Source: Pectobacterium cacticida (GTDB lineage: Bacteria; Pseudomonadota; Gammaproteobacteria; Enterobacterales; Enterobacteriaceae). Taken from it: a stretch of 64,000 nucleotides of DNA. The notes beneath the pieces were generated by a model that worked only from the letters and a program-made list of their open reading frames with translations, searched no databases and was not told the origin of the DNA. Numbering within the stretch: the stretch's first letter is position 1; every line of letters starts with the position of its first letter. A program made the translations under genes and the position numbers. Location: contig NZ_CP133656.1 of NCBI RefSeq assembly GCF_036885195.1, positions 186,001-250,000 on the forward strand, written 5' to 3'. Positions 33,967 to 47,253 of the stretch are shown piece by piece.

Positions 33967-34692
33967 ATGTTGATCTATCCCGATTGGCCTTTACCCGATC
34001 GAGTAAAATCTTGCAGTACAACGCGTCGCGGCGGGCATAGCATGGAACCTTATGATTCATTGAATTTAGGGAACCATGTGGGCGATGAGCCCGCGCGTGT
34101 TACTGCAAATCGGCAAGCTCTGATTGAGATGGCTGGCCTCCCAGCCATGCCGCATTGGTTGGAACAGGTGCACGGCACCGATGTGATTCGTCTTGGGGAT
34201 GAGCCACCCGCATCCGTGCGAGGCGATGCGGTTTATACAGATATTAAAGGGCAAGTGTGTGCCGTAATGACGGCAGACTGTTTGCCCGTGCTCTTTTGTG
34301 CCCTTAACGGTTGCGAAGTTGCTGCTGCGCATGCTGGTTGGCGAGGGTTGCATGCCGGCGTGCTGGAGGAAACGCTAGCCTGTTTCCGTGCCCAACCTGC
34401 TCAGATAATGGCATGGCTGGGGCCCGCTATCGGGCCCGATGCCTTTGAGGTTGGCACTGATGTGAGGGAGGCATTCATCCAACATGATTTGGCCGCAGCT
34501 TCTGCATTTCGTCCTGCAGGAAATAAATTTTTTGCTGATATCTACCAACTGGCAAGCTTGCGTTTACGGGCTGCAGGAGTAACAAAAATTTTTGGTGGAG
34601 GCGCTTGCACAGTAAGCGAGTCTCACAAATTTTTCTCTTATCGTCGTGATAGCATCACTGGCCGTATGGCAAGTTTAATCTGGCTGATATAA
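33967..34692 (+). CDS. pgeF: polyphenol oxidase/laccase-domain protein YfiH (PgeF)
   Basis: YfiH/LACC1-family protein, about 241 residues. Metal/active-site motifs are HGTDV (His), TADCLPVLFC (Cys) and AAAHAGWRGLH (His). The family has purine nucleoside phosphorylase-like and peptidoglycan-editing activity (PgeF removes wrongly placed L-Ser in muropeptides). ATG 33967 (MLIYPDWPLPD) is chosen over TTG 33961 because AGAGG lies at good spacing. It lies between rluD and clpB. Confidence 0.9.
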   Translation: MLIYPDWPLPDRVKSCSTTRRGGHSMEPYDSLNLGNHVGDEPARVTANRQALIEMAGLPAMPHWLEQVHGTDVIRLGDEPPASVRGDAVYTDIKGQVCAVMTADCLPVLFCALNGCEVAAAHAGWRGLHAGVLEETLACFRAQPAQIMAWLGPAIGPDAFEVGTDVREAFIQHDLAAASAFRPAGNKFFADIYQLASLRLRAAGVTKIFGGGACTVSESHKFFSYRRDSITGRMASLIWLI

Positions 34693-34756
34693 CCTATTGA
34701 ATTAAGGCGATCCAGAGCAAGTAACATTGAAATCCCGTCATAATTGGCAAAATAAC

Positions 34757-34786
34757 CTTGAAATTTTTGAGGGATGACCTCACTTA
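34757..34786 (+). promoter_or_regulatory. sigma-32 heat-shock promoter of clpB
   Basis: CTTGAAA (34757-34763), 14-bp spacer, then CCTCACTTA (34778-34786), close to the sigma-32 consensus CTTGAAA-N14-CCCCATNT. About 40 bp before the clpB start. Confidence 0.75.
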
Positions 34787-34825
34787 ATCTCCAGTAGCAA
34801 TTTTGACCAGTGTATGGGAGGAGTT

Positions 34826-37402
34826 ATGCGTCTGGATCGTCTTACCAACAAATTCCAACTTGCTTTAGCTGATGCTCAGTCTCTTGCCCTCGGACGCGAC
34901 CACCAGTTTATTGAACCCCTTCACTTGATGAGTGCTTTATTGCATCAAGATGGCGGGACAGTCGGCCCGCTTTTGACCGTTGCCGGCGCCAACCTTAATC
35001 ATCTTAAAACTGAAATAGATCAAGCGCTCACTCGTTTGCCACAGGTTGAGGGCACTGATGGCGATGTCCAACCGTCAAGTGAACTTGTGCGTGTATTAAA
35101 TATGTGCGACAAGCTGGCACAGAAACGTGGCGATACTTTTATCTCTTCGGAACTTTTTGTGCTCGCCGCCCTAGAGTCTCGTGGAACGTTAGGCGATATA
35201 TTGAAAAAGGCGGGGGTTACGCAGGAAAGCGTAACAAAAGCCATCGATCAAGTCAGAGGTGGGGATCAAGTGAACGATCAAGGGGCCGAAGACCAGCGTC
35301 AGGCGCTGAAGAAATTCACCATCGACCTCACGGAACGCGCGGAGCAAGGCAAACTCGATCCCGTGATTGGACGGGATGAAGAGATTCGTCGTACGATTCA
35401 GGTCCTACAGCGTCGGACTAAGAATAATCCGGTATTAATTGGTGAACCCGGTGTCGGTAAAACTGCGATTGTCGAGGGGTTGGCGCAGCGTATCGTTAAT
35501 GGTGAAGTGCCCGAAGGCTTGAAAAACAAGCGCGTGCTTTCACTCGACATGGGGGCGTTGGTCGCCGGGGCGAAATATCGTGGCGAGTTTGAAGAGCGCT
35601 TAAAAGGCGTGCTTAACGATTTGTCTAAGCAGGAAGGAAACGTCATCCTGTTTATCGATGAGCTCCATACCATGGTGGGTGCAGGTAAAGCCGATGGCGC
35701 GATGGATGCCGGGAATATGCTGAAACCGGCTCTGGCTCGTGGTGAGTTACATTGCGTGGGGGCGACAACACTGGATGAGTATCGCCAGTATCTTGAAAAA
35801 GATGCCGCGTTGGAACGTCGTTTCCAGAAGGTATTTGTGGCGGAGCCGACTGTTGAGGATACGATCGCAATTCTGCGTGGGCTGAAAGAGCGCTATGAAT
35901 TGCATCATCATGTTCAAATCACTGACCCGGCGATTGTCGCAGCAGCCATGCTATCGCATCGTTATATTGCCGATCGCCAGTTGCCCGATAAGGCGATCGA
36001 CCTGATTGATGAAGCAGCTTCCAGCATCCGTATTCAGATTGATTCGAAACCAGAGCCTCTTGATCGGTTGGAGCGTCGTATTATCCAGCTTAAGCTAGAA
36101 CAGCAGGCATTAAAGAAAGAATCTGATGAAGCTAGCCTGAAGCGGCTTGAATTGCTGAGTGCTGAGCTTGAGCAAAAAGAGCGCGAGTATTCCCAACAAG
36201 AGGAAGAATGGAAAGCGGAGAAAGCGTCACTCACCGGAACACAGAATATTAAAGCGTCCCTTGAGCAGGCGAAAATAGCACTGGAGCAGGCTCGTCGACA
36301 GGGCGATCTGGCGAGAATGTCTGAGCTGCAATACGGTAGAATTCCTGAACTTGAAAAGCAACTGGCAGCGGCGACTCAGCAGGAAGGGAAAACGATGCAT
36401 TTGTTGCGTAATCGAGTGACGGATGTTGAGATTGCTGATGTGTTGGCGCGTTGGACCGGTATTCCTGTTTCTCGCATGTTAGAAAGCGAAAAAGAGAAAT
36501 TATTGCGGATGGAAGACGAGCTGCATCAACGCGTAATTGGGCAGAATGAAGCCGTAGAAGCGGTAGCAAACTCTATTCGCCGCAGCCGGGCAGGGTTGTC
36601 CGATCCTAACCGTCCGATTGGGTCTTTTCTGTTTCTTGGCCCTACCGGCGTTGGTAAAACAGAACTCTGTAAAACGCTGGCGACCTTCCTCTTCGACAGT
36701 GATAACGCGATGGTTCGTATTGATATGTCTGAGTTTATGGAGAAACATTCCGTATCGCGTTTAGTCGGGGCTCCTCCTGGCTATGTCGGTTATGAGGAAG
36801 GGGGATATCTGACGGAAGCCGTACGTCGCCGTCCTTATTCCGTCATTCTATTGGATGAGATAGAAAAAGCGCACCCTGATGTCTTCAACATCCTGCTACA
36901 GGTATTGGATGATGGGCGTCTTACTGACGGTCAGGGCCGGACGGTTGATTTTCGTAATACAGTCGTCATTATGACGTCAAACTTGGGGTCTGACCTTATT
37001 CAGGAGCGCTTTGGTGAGCGCAGCTATGCCGAAATGAAAGACATGGTACTTGAAGTGGTTAGCCACAGCTTCCGCCCTGAATTTCTTAATAGAATTGATG
37101 AAGTTGTCGTATTCCATCCCTTGGGGAGGGCACATATTACGTCGATTGCGCAAATTCAGCTTCAGAGACTTTATAAGCGCCTTGAAGAGCGCGGATATAG
37201 TGTCACGATTACGGATGCGGCCTTAAATAGACTTGGGGAAGTCGGGTTTGATCCTGTCTATGGTGCGCGACCGCTTAAAAGAGCGATACAGCAGTTAATA
37301 GAGAATCCGATTGCTCAGCAGATACTAGGCGGGAAATTGATACCCGGCAAACCTATTACATTGGATCTGGAAGGGGAGCGGATAGTCGCACGCCAAGAGT
37401 AA
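34826..37402 (+). CDS. clpB: ATP-dependent disaggregase ClpB
   Basis: Hsp104-type AAA+ chaperone, 858 residues from ATG 34826 (MRLDRLTNKFQLALADAQSL, as in E. coli). Two N-terminal Clp repeats, NBD1 with Walker A GEPGVGKT at residue 206, a long coiled-coil middle domain (~410-530), and NBD2 with Walker A GPTGVGKT at residue 605; both numbers equal the E. coli ones. It resolubilises aggregated proteins with DnaK. ATG 34814 adds four residues but would sit over the GGGAGGAG ribosome site. Transcribed from a sigma-32-like promoter. Confidence 0.97.
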   Translation: MRLDRLTNKFQLALADAQSLALGRDHQFIEPLHLMSALLHQDGGTVGPLLTVAGANLNHLKTEIDQALTRLPQVEGTDGDVQPSSELVRVLNMCDKLAQKRGDTFISSELFVLAALESRGTLGDILKKAGVTQESVTKAIDQVRGGDQVNDQGAEDQRQALKKFTIDLTERAEQGKLDPVIGRDEEIRRTIQVLQRRTKNNPVLIGEPGVGKTAIVEGLAQRIVNGEVPEGLKNKRVLSLDMGALVAGAKYRGEFEERLKGVLNDLSKQEGNVILFIDELHTMVGAGKADGAMDAGNMLKPALARGELHCVGATTLDEYRQYLEKDAALERRFQKVFVAEPTVEDTIAILRGLKERYELHHHVQITDPAIVAAAMLSHRYIADRQLPDKAIDLIDEAASSIRIQIDSKPEPLDRLERRIIQLKLEQQALKKESDEASLKRLELLSAELEQKEREYSQQEEEWKAEKASLTGTQNIKASLEQAKIALEQARRQGDLARMSELQYGRIPELEKQLAAATQQEGKTMHLLRNRVTDVEIADVLARWTGIPVSRMLESEKEKLLRMEDELHQRVIGQNEAVEAVANSIRRSRAGLSDPNRPIGSFLFLGPTGVGKTELCKTLATFLFDSDNAMVRIDMSEFMEKHSVSRLVGAPPGYVGYEEGGYLTEAVRRRPYSVILLDEIEKAHPDVFNILLQVLDDGRLTDGQGRTVDFRNTVVIMTSNLGSDLIQERFGERSYAEMKDMVLEVVSHSFRPEFLNRIDEVVVFHPLGRAHITSIAQIQLQRLYKRLEERGYSVTITDAALNRLGEVGFDPVYGARPLKRAIQQLIENPIAQQILGGKLIPGKPITLDLEGERIVARQE

Positions 37403-37424
37403 TATGAAACGGTATGTAATTAAT

Positions 37425-37458
37425 GGGGGGGAGTCGCTAACGGATTTCCCCCTTTTTT
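37425..37458 (+). terminator. clpB terminator
   Basis: GGGGGA (37427-37432) pairs with TCCCCC (37447-37452), followed by TTTTTT. Confidence 0.75.
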
Positions 37459-37560
37459 ATACTTCAAATACCAACCCCCATTTAGAGTGTGTATTAAATG
37501 TACAAAAAACGATCTTTTGGCTTGTTTTTGAACGATTGGAAATTATTCTGCATTTAGCGC

Positions 37561-37588
37561 TTGTCAGGCGGCGAGAAGTCCCTATAAT
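37561..37588 (+). promoter_or_regulatory. rRNA operon promoter P1
   Basis: TTGTCA (37561-37566), 16-bp spacer, TATAAT (37583-37588), then the GC-rich discriminator GCGCCACC, as in E. coli rrn P1. An AT-rich UP-element-like stretch lies just upstream (~37520-37555). The 16-bp spacer and discriminator are the features behind growth-rate and ppGpp control. Confidence 0.9.
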
Positions 37589-37668
37589 GCGCCACCACTG
37601 ACACGGCAACAGCGACACGCGGTTGTGGTGGAAAGGAAAAAGATTCAACGAAGGCAGTCAGTAATGAC

Positions 37669-37696
37669 TTGACTTCACAGCGGAAACGCATAACAT
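37669..37696 (+). promoter_or_regulatory. rRNA operon promoter P2
   Basis: TTGACT (37669-37674), 16-bp spacer, TAACAT (37691-37696), then GCGCCCGCGCCGC. About 108 bp after P1, as in E. coli. Confidence 0.75.
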
Positions 37697-37727
37697 ATGC
37701 GCCCGCGCCGCAGTACGCTGCGGCACT

Positions 37728-37740
37728 GCTCTTTAACAAT
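37728..37740 (+). promoter_or_regulatory. rrn leader boxA antitermination site
   Basis: TGCTCTTTAACAA, the E. coli rrn boxA, in the leader before 16S. A second copy lies in the 16S-23S spacer near 39746-39758. It binds NusB/NusE for rRNA antitermination. Confidence 0.85.
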
Positions 37741-37888
37741 TCAATCAGACAATCTGTGTGGGCACTCACAAGACCGTATCTTAACGATATAAAAAGTCTT
37801 GAAGAGTGAACAACAGTAAATTCATTACGAATAAACAGTTTTAATTCTTTGAGCATGGCTGACGAGTTCAGCAAATCAAACAAATCTT

Positions 37889-39428
<1,540 letters not shown>

Positions 39429-39500
39429 GCAAGAAGATATGGATTGAGTGAAGTGCTCACACAGATTGTCTGATGAAGATAGCGAGCAGAATACCTTAAT

Positions 39501-39577
<77 letters not shown>

Positions 39578-39619
39578 ACTCTTCCATGAGTGGTAATTAG
39601 GGTGACTGCGAGTAGCGAT

Positions 39620-39695
39620 GGGGCTATAGCTCAGCTGGGAGAGCGCCTGCTTTGCACGCAGGAGGTCTGCGGTTCGATCCCGCATAGCTCCACCA
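39620..39695 (+). tRNA. alaT: tRNA-Ala (TGC)
   Basis: 76 nt in the 16S-23S spacer, from GGGGCTATAGCTCAG to an encoded CCA. The anticodon loop TTTGCAC gives anticodon TGC. The Ile+Ala spacer is one of the two usual enterobacterial types. Confidence 0.97.
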
Positions 39696-39913
39696 TTAAA
39701 AAGACTTCAGAGTGTATTGGAAACAGTATGCTGCGAAGTATTTTGCTCTTTAACAATCTGGAACAAGCTGAAAATTGAAACATGACAGCGGAATAATCGT
39801 GAATACCTTGGCTATTTATGGGTAAACACGGTGAATTTGTCTGTCAATGAGTCTCTCAAATAATCACAGCGCGATGATGACTTTGGTTTATCAAAGACAC
39901 CTTCGGGTTGTGA

Positions 39914-42819
<2,906 letters not shown>

Positions 42820-43032
42820 ACAACACCGAAGGTGTTTTGAGAGATGAAAGACGCATAGAGAATGATATTCAGCTTGTTCGAAGATTGAAGATTAAATGTT
42901 TACGCGATGGCGTGGACATAAAACAGCGCGGAGCGCTGGCCTGAGAAGGGAGGAGACAAAATCGTCGGGAACGATTTTGTACGTTGCAGAGCGACGACCC
43001 GAAGGGCGAGTCTCAGGAAGAGACGAGAAATT

Positions 43033-43152
43033 TGCCTGGCGGCGATAGCGCGGTGGTCCCACCTGACCCCATGCCGAACTCAGAAGTGAAACGCCGTAGC
43101 GCCGATGGTAGTGTGGGGTCTCCCCATGTGAGAGTAGGGAACTGCCAGGCTT
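43033..43152 (+). rRNA. rrf: 5S ribosomal RNA
   Basis: 120 nt from TGCCTGGCGGCGATAGCGCG to CTGCCAGGC plus TT. The two ends pair as expected. Last base inferred from the E. coli length. Confidence 0.96.
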
Positions 43153-43202
43153 CAAATTAAGCAGTGAGCCGGAGCAATCTGGTGATTGTAGAGAAATTCG
43201 GT

Positions 43203-43279
43203 GGAGCGGTAGTTCAGTTGGTTAGAATACCTGCCTGTCACGCAGGGGGTCGCGGGTTCGAGCCCCGTCCGTTCCGCCA
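43203..43279 (+). tRNA. aspT: tRNA-Asp (GTC)
   Basis: 77 nt from GGAGCGGTAGTTCAG to an encoded CCA; anticodon loop CTGTCAC. Distal tRNA of the rRNA operon, cotranscribed with 5S. Asp-Trp in this place is the E. coli rrnC arrangement. Confidence 0.96.
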
Positions 43280-43327
43280 CTTATTAAAATTATGCCTGCG
43301 AATTAGCAGGCATAATAGTAAGCATTT

Positions 43328-43403
43328 AGGGGCGTAGCTCAGTTGGTAGAGCACCGGTCTCCAAAACCGGGTGTCGCGAGTTCGAGTCTCTCCGCCCCTG
43401 CCA
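43328..43403 (+). tRNA. trpT: tRNA-Trp (CCA)
   Basis: 76 nt from AGGGGCGTAGCTCAG to an encoded CCA; anticodon loop CTCCAAA. Last gene of the rRNA operon, 48 bp after tRNA-Asp. Confidence 0.96.
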
Positions 43404-43443
43404 GATAGAATCCTTAGCATTATTGTGAAGGATTAAGTCTTTG

Positions 43444-43471
43444 AAAACCCCATGTTTTTGCATGGGGTTTT
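43444..43471 (+). terminator. rRNA operon terminator
   Basis: AAAACCCCATG (43444-43454) and CATGGGGTTTT (43461-43471), a perfect 11-bp stem with a 6-nt loop, followed by ATTTTATTA. It ends the rrn-tRNA transcript. Confidence 0.9.
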
Positions 43472-43489
43472 ATTTTATTAGTGACTGTC

Positions 43490-43950
43490 GGCCGCGAACG
43501 CAATATTTCTCGTCTTTACCACCCTAAGCGCGTTCAGTATCTCAATGTTGGCATCTCCTTTGGGTCCACAATGCTAACTCCGGCACGAACGTCGTTTCCA
43601 TCGACGATGAGTCCCGCTAGTCCACGATACGACTGGCAAACACATCGAGAATGTGTCGCCACATACGCGAAGCCCTGCTATCCACAGCTAATCAAGTCGT
43701 TCTGCCGCAAGCATGGTCGCCTACGGACGGCAGTGTCTTTCCGGCTGGTGATGGCCCAGAACTTCTTGCCCCGGCACACCGGCAAGTCCCATGACTGCCA
43801 TCAGATGCGCCACCGTGTATCTGGCCATGCTGATGCCTTCCCGCAGCAACTGACGCCAGGCCTTATGTTAATCCGTACACGCAGTGGTTTTCATCGCACA
43901 CGCGCTGTATCTTCGGCTTAAACAGATCACCATGCTGTGCCCGCTGACGG
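43490..43950 (-). pseudogene. decayed IS3-family transposase (OrfB) fragment
   Basis: Read on the minus strand and across frames, the region gives pieces of an IS3-family OrfB integrase: LFKPKIQRVCDENHCVYG, then KAWRQLLREGISMARYTVAHL and MAVMGLAG, then GKKFWAITSRKDTA in a second frame, and a FAYVATH-like piece near the first catalytic Asp. Stops and frameshifts break it, and the C-terminal DDE part is missing. No inverted repeats were found. The plus-strand open frame of 146 codons over the same bases has no recognisable product. The fragment lies just after the rRNA operon, in the 43472-44084 gap, which otherwise shows no gene. Confidence 0.7.
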
Positions 43951-44089
43951 CGCCTCTCTGCTCGACATATTGATGTTCTTTCTGGTGTGAGAACCTCAAG
44001 GAAACAGCACATTGAGTGGGGTGGATGATCCAAATGGTGAATTACTGTTTATATCACTGGCGCTTACACTGGGCGGGCGCATGAAAGAG

Positions 44090-44107
44090 GGAGGCGAGCT
44101 TGCCTCC
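44090..44107 (-). terminator. terminator of the aap operon
   Basis: GGAGGC (44090-44095) and GCCTCC (44102-44107) with a 6-nt loop; on the minus strand CTCTTTC follows. It lies 31 bp after the stop of the ATPase gene. Confidence 0.55.
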
Positions 44108-44137
44108 GCCTCTTATTCGATACAGGTAAGTCTCGGA

Positions 44138-44899
44138 CTAGTGCAGAATCTGTGACAAAAATGATTGCGTGCGCTCTGAGCGAGGACTGGAAAAGAAGAT
44201 ATCTGGAGACGCTTGCTCCACTATTTCCCCTTGATCCATAAAAATAACGCGATCGGCCACGGTTCTTGCAAACCCCATTTCGTGCGTTACGCAGAGCATT
44301 GTCATCCCATCCTGGGCTAACCCTAGCATAGTGTCTAGAACCTCTTTTACCATTTCTGGATCTAACGCGGATGTCGGTTCGTCAAACAACATAATCTTGG
44401 GCTTCATGCATAGCGAGCGGGCGATGGCCACACGTTGCTGCTGGCCTCCAGACAGCTGGCCTGGATATTTATGTGCATGCGCAGCGATACGCACGCGCTC
44501 CAAATAGTGCATAGCCAATTCTTCTGCCGCCTTTTTCGGCATGTGCCTTACCCAGCACGGTGCCAACGTGCAGTTTTGCAATACGGTTAAGTGTGGGAAA
44601 AGATTAAAATGCTGAAATACCATGCCGACTTCAGTGCGGATTTTTTCAATATTGCGTAAATCATTGTTTAACTCAAGGCCGTCAACAACAATCCGACCCT
44701 GCTGATGTTCTTCGAGATGGTTAATACAGCGTATGGTGGTTGATTTCCCCGAGCCGGAGGGTCCGCACAGTACAATACGTTCCCCTTGTCTGACCTGAAG
44801 ATTAATATTCTTAAGCACATGAAATTGCCCGTACCACTTATTCACATTTTCTAAGGTAATCATGTGATTGGGTGATTGAGTTAATGCAGTCTGATTCAT
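44138..44899 (-). CDS. aapP: general L-amino acid ABC transporter, ATP-binding subunit
   Basis: Polar amino acid ABC ATPase of 253 residues: Walker A GPSGSGKSTTIRC, signature LSGGQQQRVAIARSL, Walker B IMLFDEPTSALDPEM and switch His in VTHEMG. GAGG lies six bases before ATG 44899. It is the last of four genes (aapJ-aapQ-aapM-aapP order on the minus strand) and should energise the two permeases beside it. It is also the nearest ATPase to the ATPase-less permease pair at 48641-50163. Confidence 0.9.
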   Translation of the reverse strand: MNQTALTQSPNHMITLENVNKWYGQFHVLKNINLQVRQGERIVLCGPSGSGKSTTIRCINHLEEHQQGRIVVDGLELNNDLRNIEKIRTEVGMVFQHFNLFPHLTVLQNCTLAPCWVRHMPKKAAEELAMHYLERVRIAAHAHKYPGQLSGGQQQRVAIARSLCMKPKIMLFDEPTSALDPEMVKEVLDTMLGLAQDGMTMLCVTHEMGFARTVADRVIFMDQGEIVEQASPDIFFSSPRSERTQSFLSQILH

Positions 44900-44907
44900 G
44901 GGTGGCC

Positions 44908-46002
44908 TCAGTGCGACTGGTGTCCGGTGTTAAAACGATTTTCCAGATGCTGGCTATAGCGCGACATGCTGAAACAGAAAATCCAATAGACCATTGCGGC
45001 GAAGACATAGCCTTCTGTCGACATCCCCAGCCAAGTGGGATCGACTGTAGCCTGCTGTATACTACTGAACAAATCGAAAAGGCCGATGATGATCACCAGA
45101 CTTGTGTCTTTAAAGAGTGAAATGATGGTATTCACCATTCCCGGGATGACCATTTTGAGTGCTTGAGGAAGAATGACCAACCCCTGAATACGCCAGTAAC
45201 CTAAGCCCAGAGATTCAGCAGCTTCATACTGCCCTTTAGGTAGCGCCTGCAAACCGCCGCGAACGACTTCGGCGACATAAGCGGATTGGAATAAAATCAC
45301 GCCGACTAGCGCTCTTAATAGCTTATCAATCGTCGTGCCTTCCGTTAAAAACAGAGGCAGCATTACGGACGACATAAAAAGTACGGTAATTAGTGGTACA
45401 CCGCGCCAGAATTCAATAAACACGATGGAAAGCGTACGGATAACCGGTAACGTGGAGCGTCGGCCTAATGCGAGCAATATGCCAAGTGGCAACGCACCCG
45501 CAATACCTACCGCGGCGATAATCAGCGTTAATGTGAGCCCGCCCCACTGATACGTTTCTACTCGGCTGAGCCCGCCAAAACCGCCGTAGAGCAACCACCA
45601 GGTGATGAGGGGATAAGCCACTGCCCAGACAGCGATGTAGCGCCCGCGATGGGGTATGCTTTTCAGGAACATCGGTAGAATACTGAGCAACCCGATAGCG
45701 AGCGCGAAGTTGATACGCCAAACTTCTTCCGCTGGATATAAACCGTACATAAAGTGACTGAATCTGGCATGAATGAAGACCCAGCAGGCACCATCACGTG
45801 TACAGTCACTGCGAGTAGTGCCTATCCAGTTAGCTTGAAAGATCGCCCAGTTAAGCAACGGCGGCAAAGCGATCCACAATAGCCAGAGACACAATAGCGT
45901 TAACAAGCTATTGCTGATACTTGAAAAGAGGTTAATACGCGCCCATCGCGTGGCCCTACCTAGGGGTGATAGACGACCTTGAGTACACTGATTTATCGTC
46001 AT
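44908..46002 (-). CDS. aapM: general L-amino acid ABC transporter, permease AapM
   Basis: Inner-membrane permease, 364 residues, larger than typical His/Gln permeases because of the long N-terminal half that marks AapM/BztC (it includes a periplasmic segment with CTRDGACWVFIHARF). The EAA-like loop ALPKGQYEAAESLGLGYW contacts the ATPase. It pairs with AapQ. Eight bases separate it from aapP and nine from aapQ. Confidence 0.9.
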   Translation of the reverse strand: MTINQCTQGRLSPLGRATRWARINLFSSISNSLLTLLCLWLLWIALPPLLNWAIFQANWIGTTRSDCTRDGACWVFIHARFSHFMYGLYPAEEVWRINFALAIGLLSILPMFLKSIPHRGRYIAVWAVAYPLITWWLLYGGFGGLSRVETYQWGGLTLTLIIAAVGIAGALPLGILLALGRRSTLPVIRTLSIVFIEFWRGVPLITVLFMSSVMLPLFLTEGTTIDKLLRALVGVILFQSAYVAEVVRGGLQALPKGQYEAAESLGLGYWRIQGLVILPQALKMVIPGMVNTIISLFKDTSLVIIIGLFDLFSSIQQATVDPTWLGMSTEGYVFAAMVYWIFCFSMSRYSQHLENRFNTGHQSH

Positions 46003-46011
46003 GACGCCCTC

Positions 46012-47190
46012 CTAGCGTTCGATTAACGCAATCTTACGGTTATATAGATTCATCAGCAGCGAGATCAGTAGACTGATAATGAGGTAGACTGACATCGTAA
46101 TTGCAATGGTTTCAATGGCTTGACCTGTCTGATTGAGTACCGTACCTGCAAAGAGTGACACCATATCGGGGTAGCCAATCGCTGCGGCCAACGACGAGTT
46201 CTTCACAATATTCAGATACTGGCTGGTCAGCGGAGGAATGATGACGCGTAGCGCCTGTGGGAGGATAACCTTGCGCAGCGTAACGGGGTTTGGCAAACCG
46301 AGAGAACGCGCCGCTTCGTGTTGACCCAGTGAAACCGACTGAATCCCTGAACGAATAATTTCAGCGATAAACGACGAGGTATAGACCGAAAGCGCAATCG
46401 TCAATGCGGCCAGTTCAGGGATCAACACCATACCGCCACGGAAATTAAACCCTTTTAATTCGGGTATATCCCAATGAAAAGCACGGCCAAAAATAAGATG
46501 GCTGAGAGTGCAAAGCACCAGCAGAAGACCTAACGTCAATGGCCAGGTTCTGCGTAGTTGTCCCGTTAACGCTTGATAACGCCGATTACGCCGGAAGAAA
46601 ACCCATGTCACCATTGACGTGATGAGTAGGGAAACAAAGAACGCCACTGCTCCCGGGCCTATTTCGGGAGAGGGGAGATAAAAACCGCGGTTACTAAGGA
46701 ATACGGCATCAAATGCACTAAGCGACTGGCGTGGCCCTGGCAGGTTACGTAGTACGGCAAAGTACCAGAAGAAGATCTGCAATAACGGTGGGATATTACG
46801 AAATATCTCAATATAAATAGTAGATATCTTGCGTAATAGCCAGTTATCCGATAGTCGAGCAAGACCGATCGTAAAACCGAGAATAGAAGCAAATATGATG
46901 CATAATGCTGAGACTAAAAGCGTGTTGAATAACCCAACAAGAAAAACGCGAGCGTAGGTATCGCCCTGTTGATAATCAATAAGGTGTTGGACGATGCCAA
47001 AGCCCGCGCTTTTATTAAGAAAATCGAACCCAGAGGTTATGCCCCTTTGTGCCAGATTGATCACCGTATTGTGGATTAAGTAGGCTGCGGTGGCCAATAC
47101 TGCAATAACGACGACAATTTGATAAAGCCAGGCGCGCACCGCTGGATTAGTCAGTGATAAACCACTTTTTACGGTTGGGCGTTGTAGCAT
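46012..47190 (-). CDS. aapQ: general L-amino acid ABC transporter, permease AapQ
   Basis: Permease of about 392 residues with many membrane segments and the EAA loop SVSLGQHEAARSLGLP. The long insert between the first membrane segment and the core is typical of AapQ/BztB. ATG 47190 (MLQRPTVKSG) has GAGG at 8 bases; an upstream in-frame ATG at 47208 is less likely. It forms the heterodimeric channel with AapM. Confidence 0.9.
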   Translation of the reverse strand: MLQRPTVKSGLSLTNPAVRAWLYQIVVVIAVLATAAYLIHNTVINLAQRGITSGFDFLNKSAGFGIVQHLIDYQQGDTYARVFLVGLFNTLLVSALCIIFASILGFTIGLARLSDNWLLRKISTIYIEIFRNIPPLLQIFFWYFAVLRNLPGPRQSLSAFDAVFLSNRGFYLPSPEIGPGAVAFFVSLLITSMVTWVFFRRNRRYQALTGQLRRTWPLTLGLLLVLCTLSHLIFGRAFHWDIPELKGFNFRGGMVLIPELAALTIALSVYTSSFIAEIIRSGIQSVSLGQHEAARSLGLPNPVTLRKVILPQALRVIIPPLTSQYLNIVKNSSLAAAIGYPDMVSLFAGTVLNQTGQAIETIAITMSVYLIISLLISLLMNLYNRKIALIER

Positions 47191-47253
47191 GCTGAAACCT
47201 CGATACAAGCACTGAGGGGCGCAGAATAGGCTGCGCCCGGTTTCTTCTGAGGA

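Noticed and set aside
43481..43921. 146-codon plus-strand frame after the rRNA operon
   Set aside because: The minus strand of the same bases reads as broken IS3 transposase; the plus product has no recognisable features.
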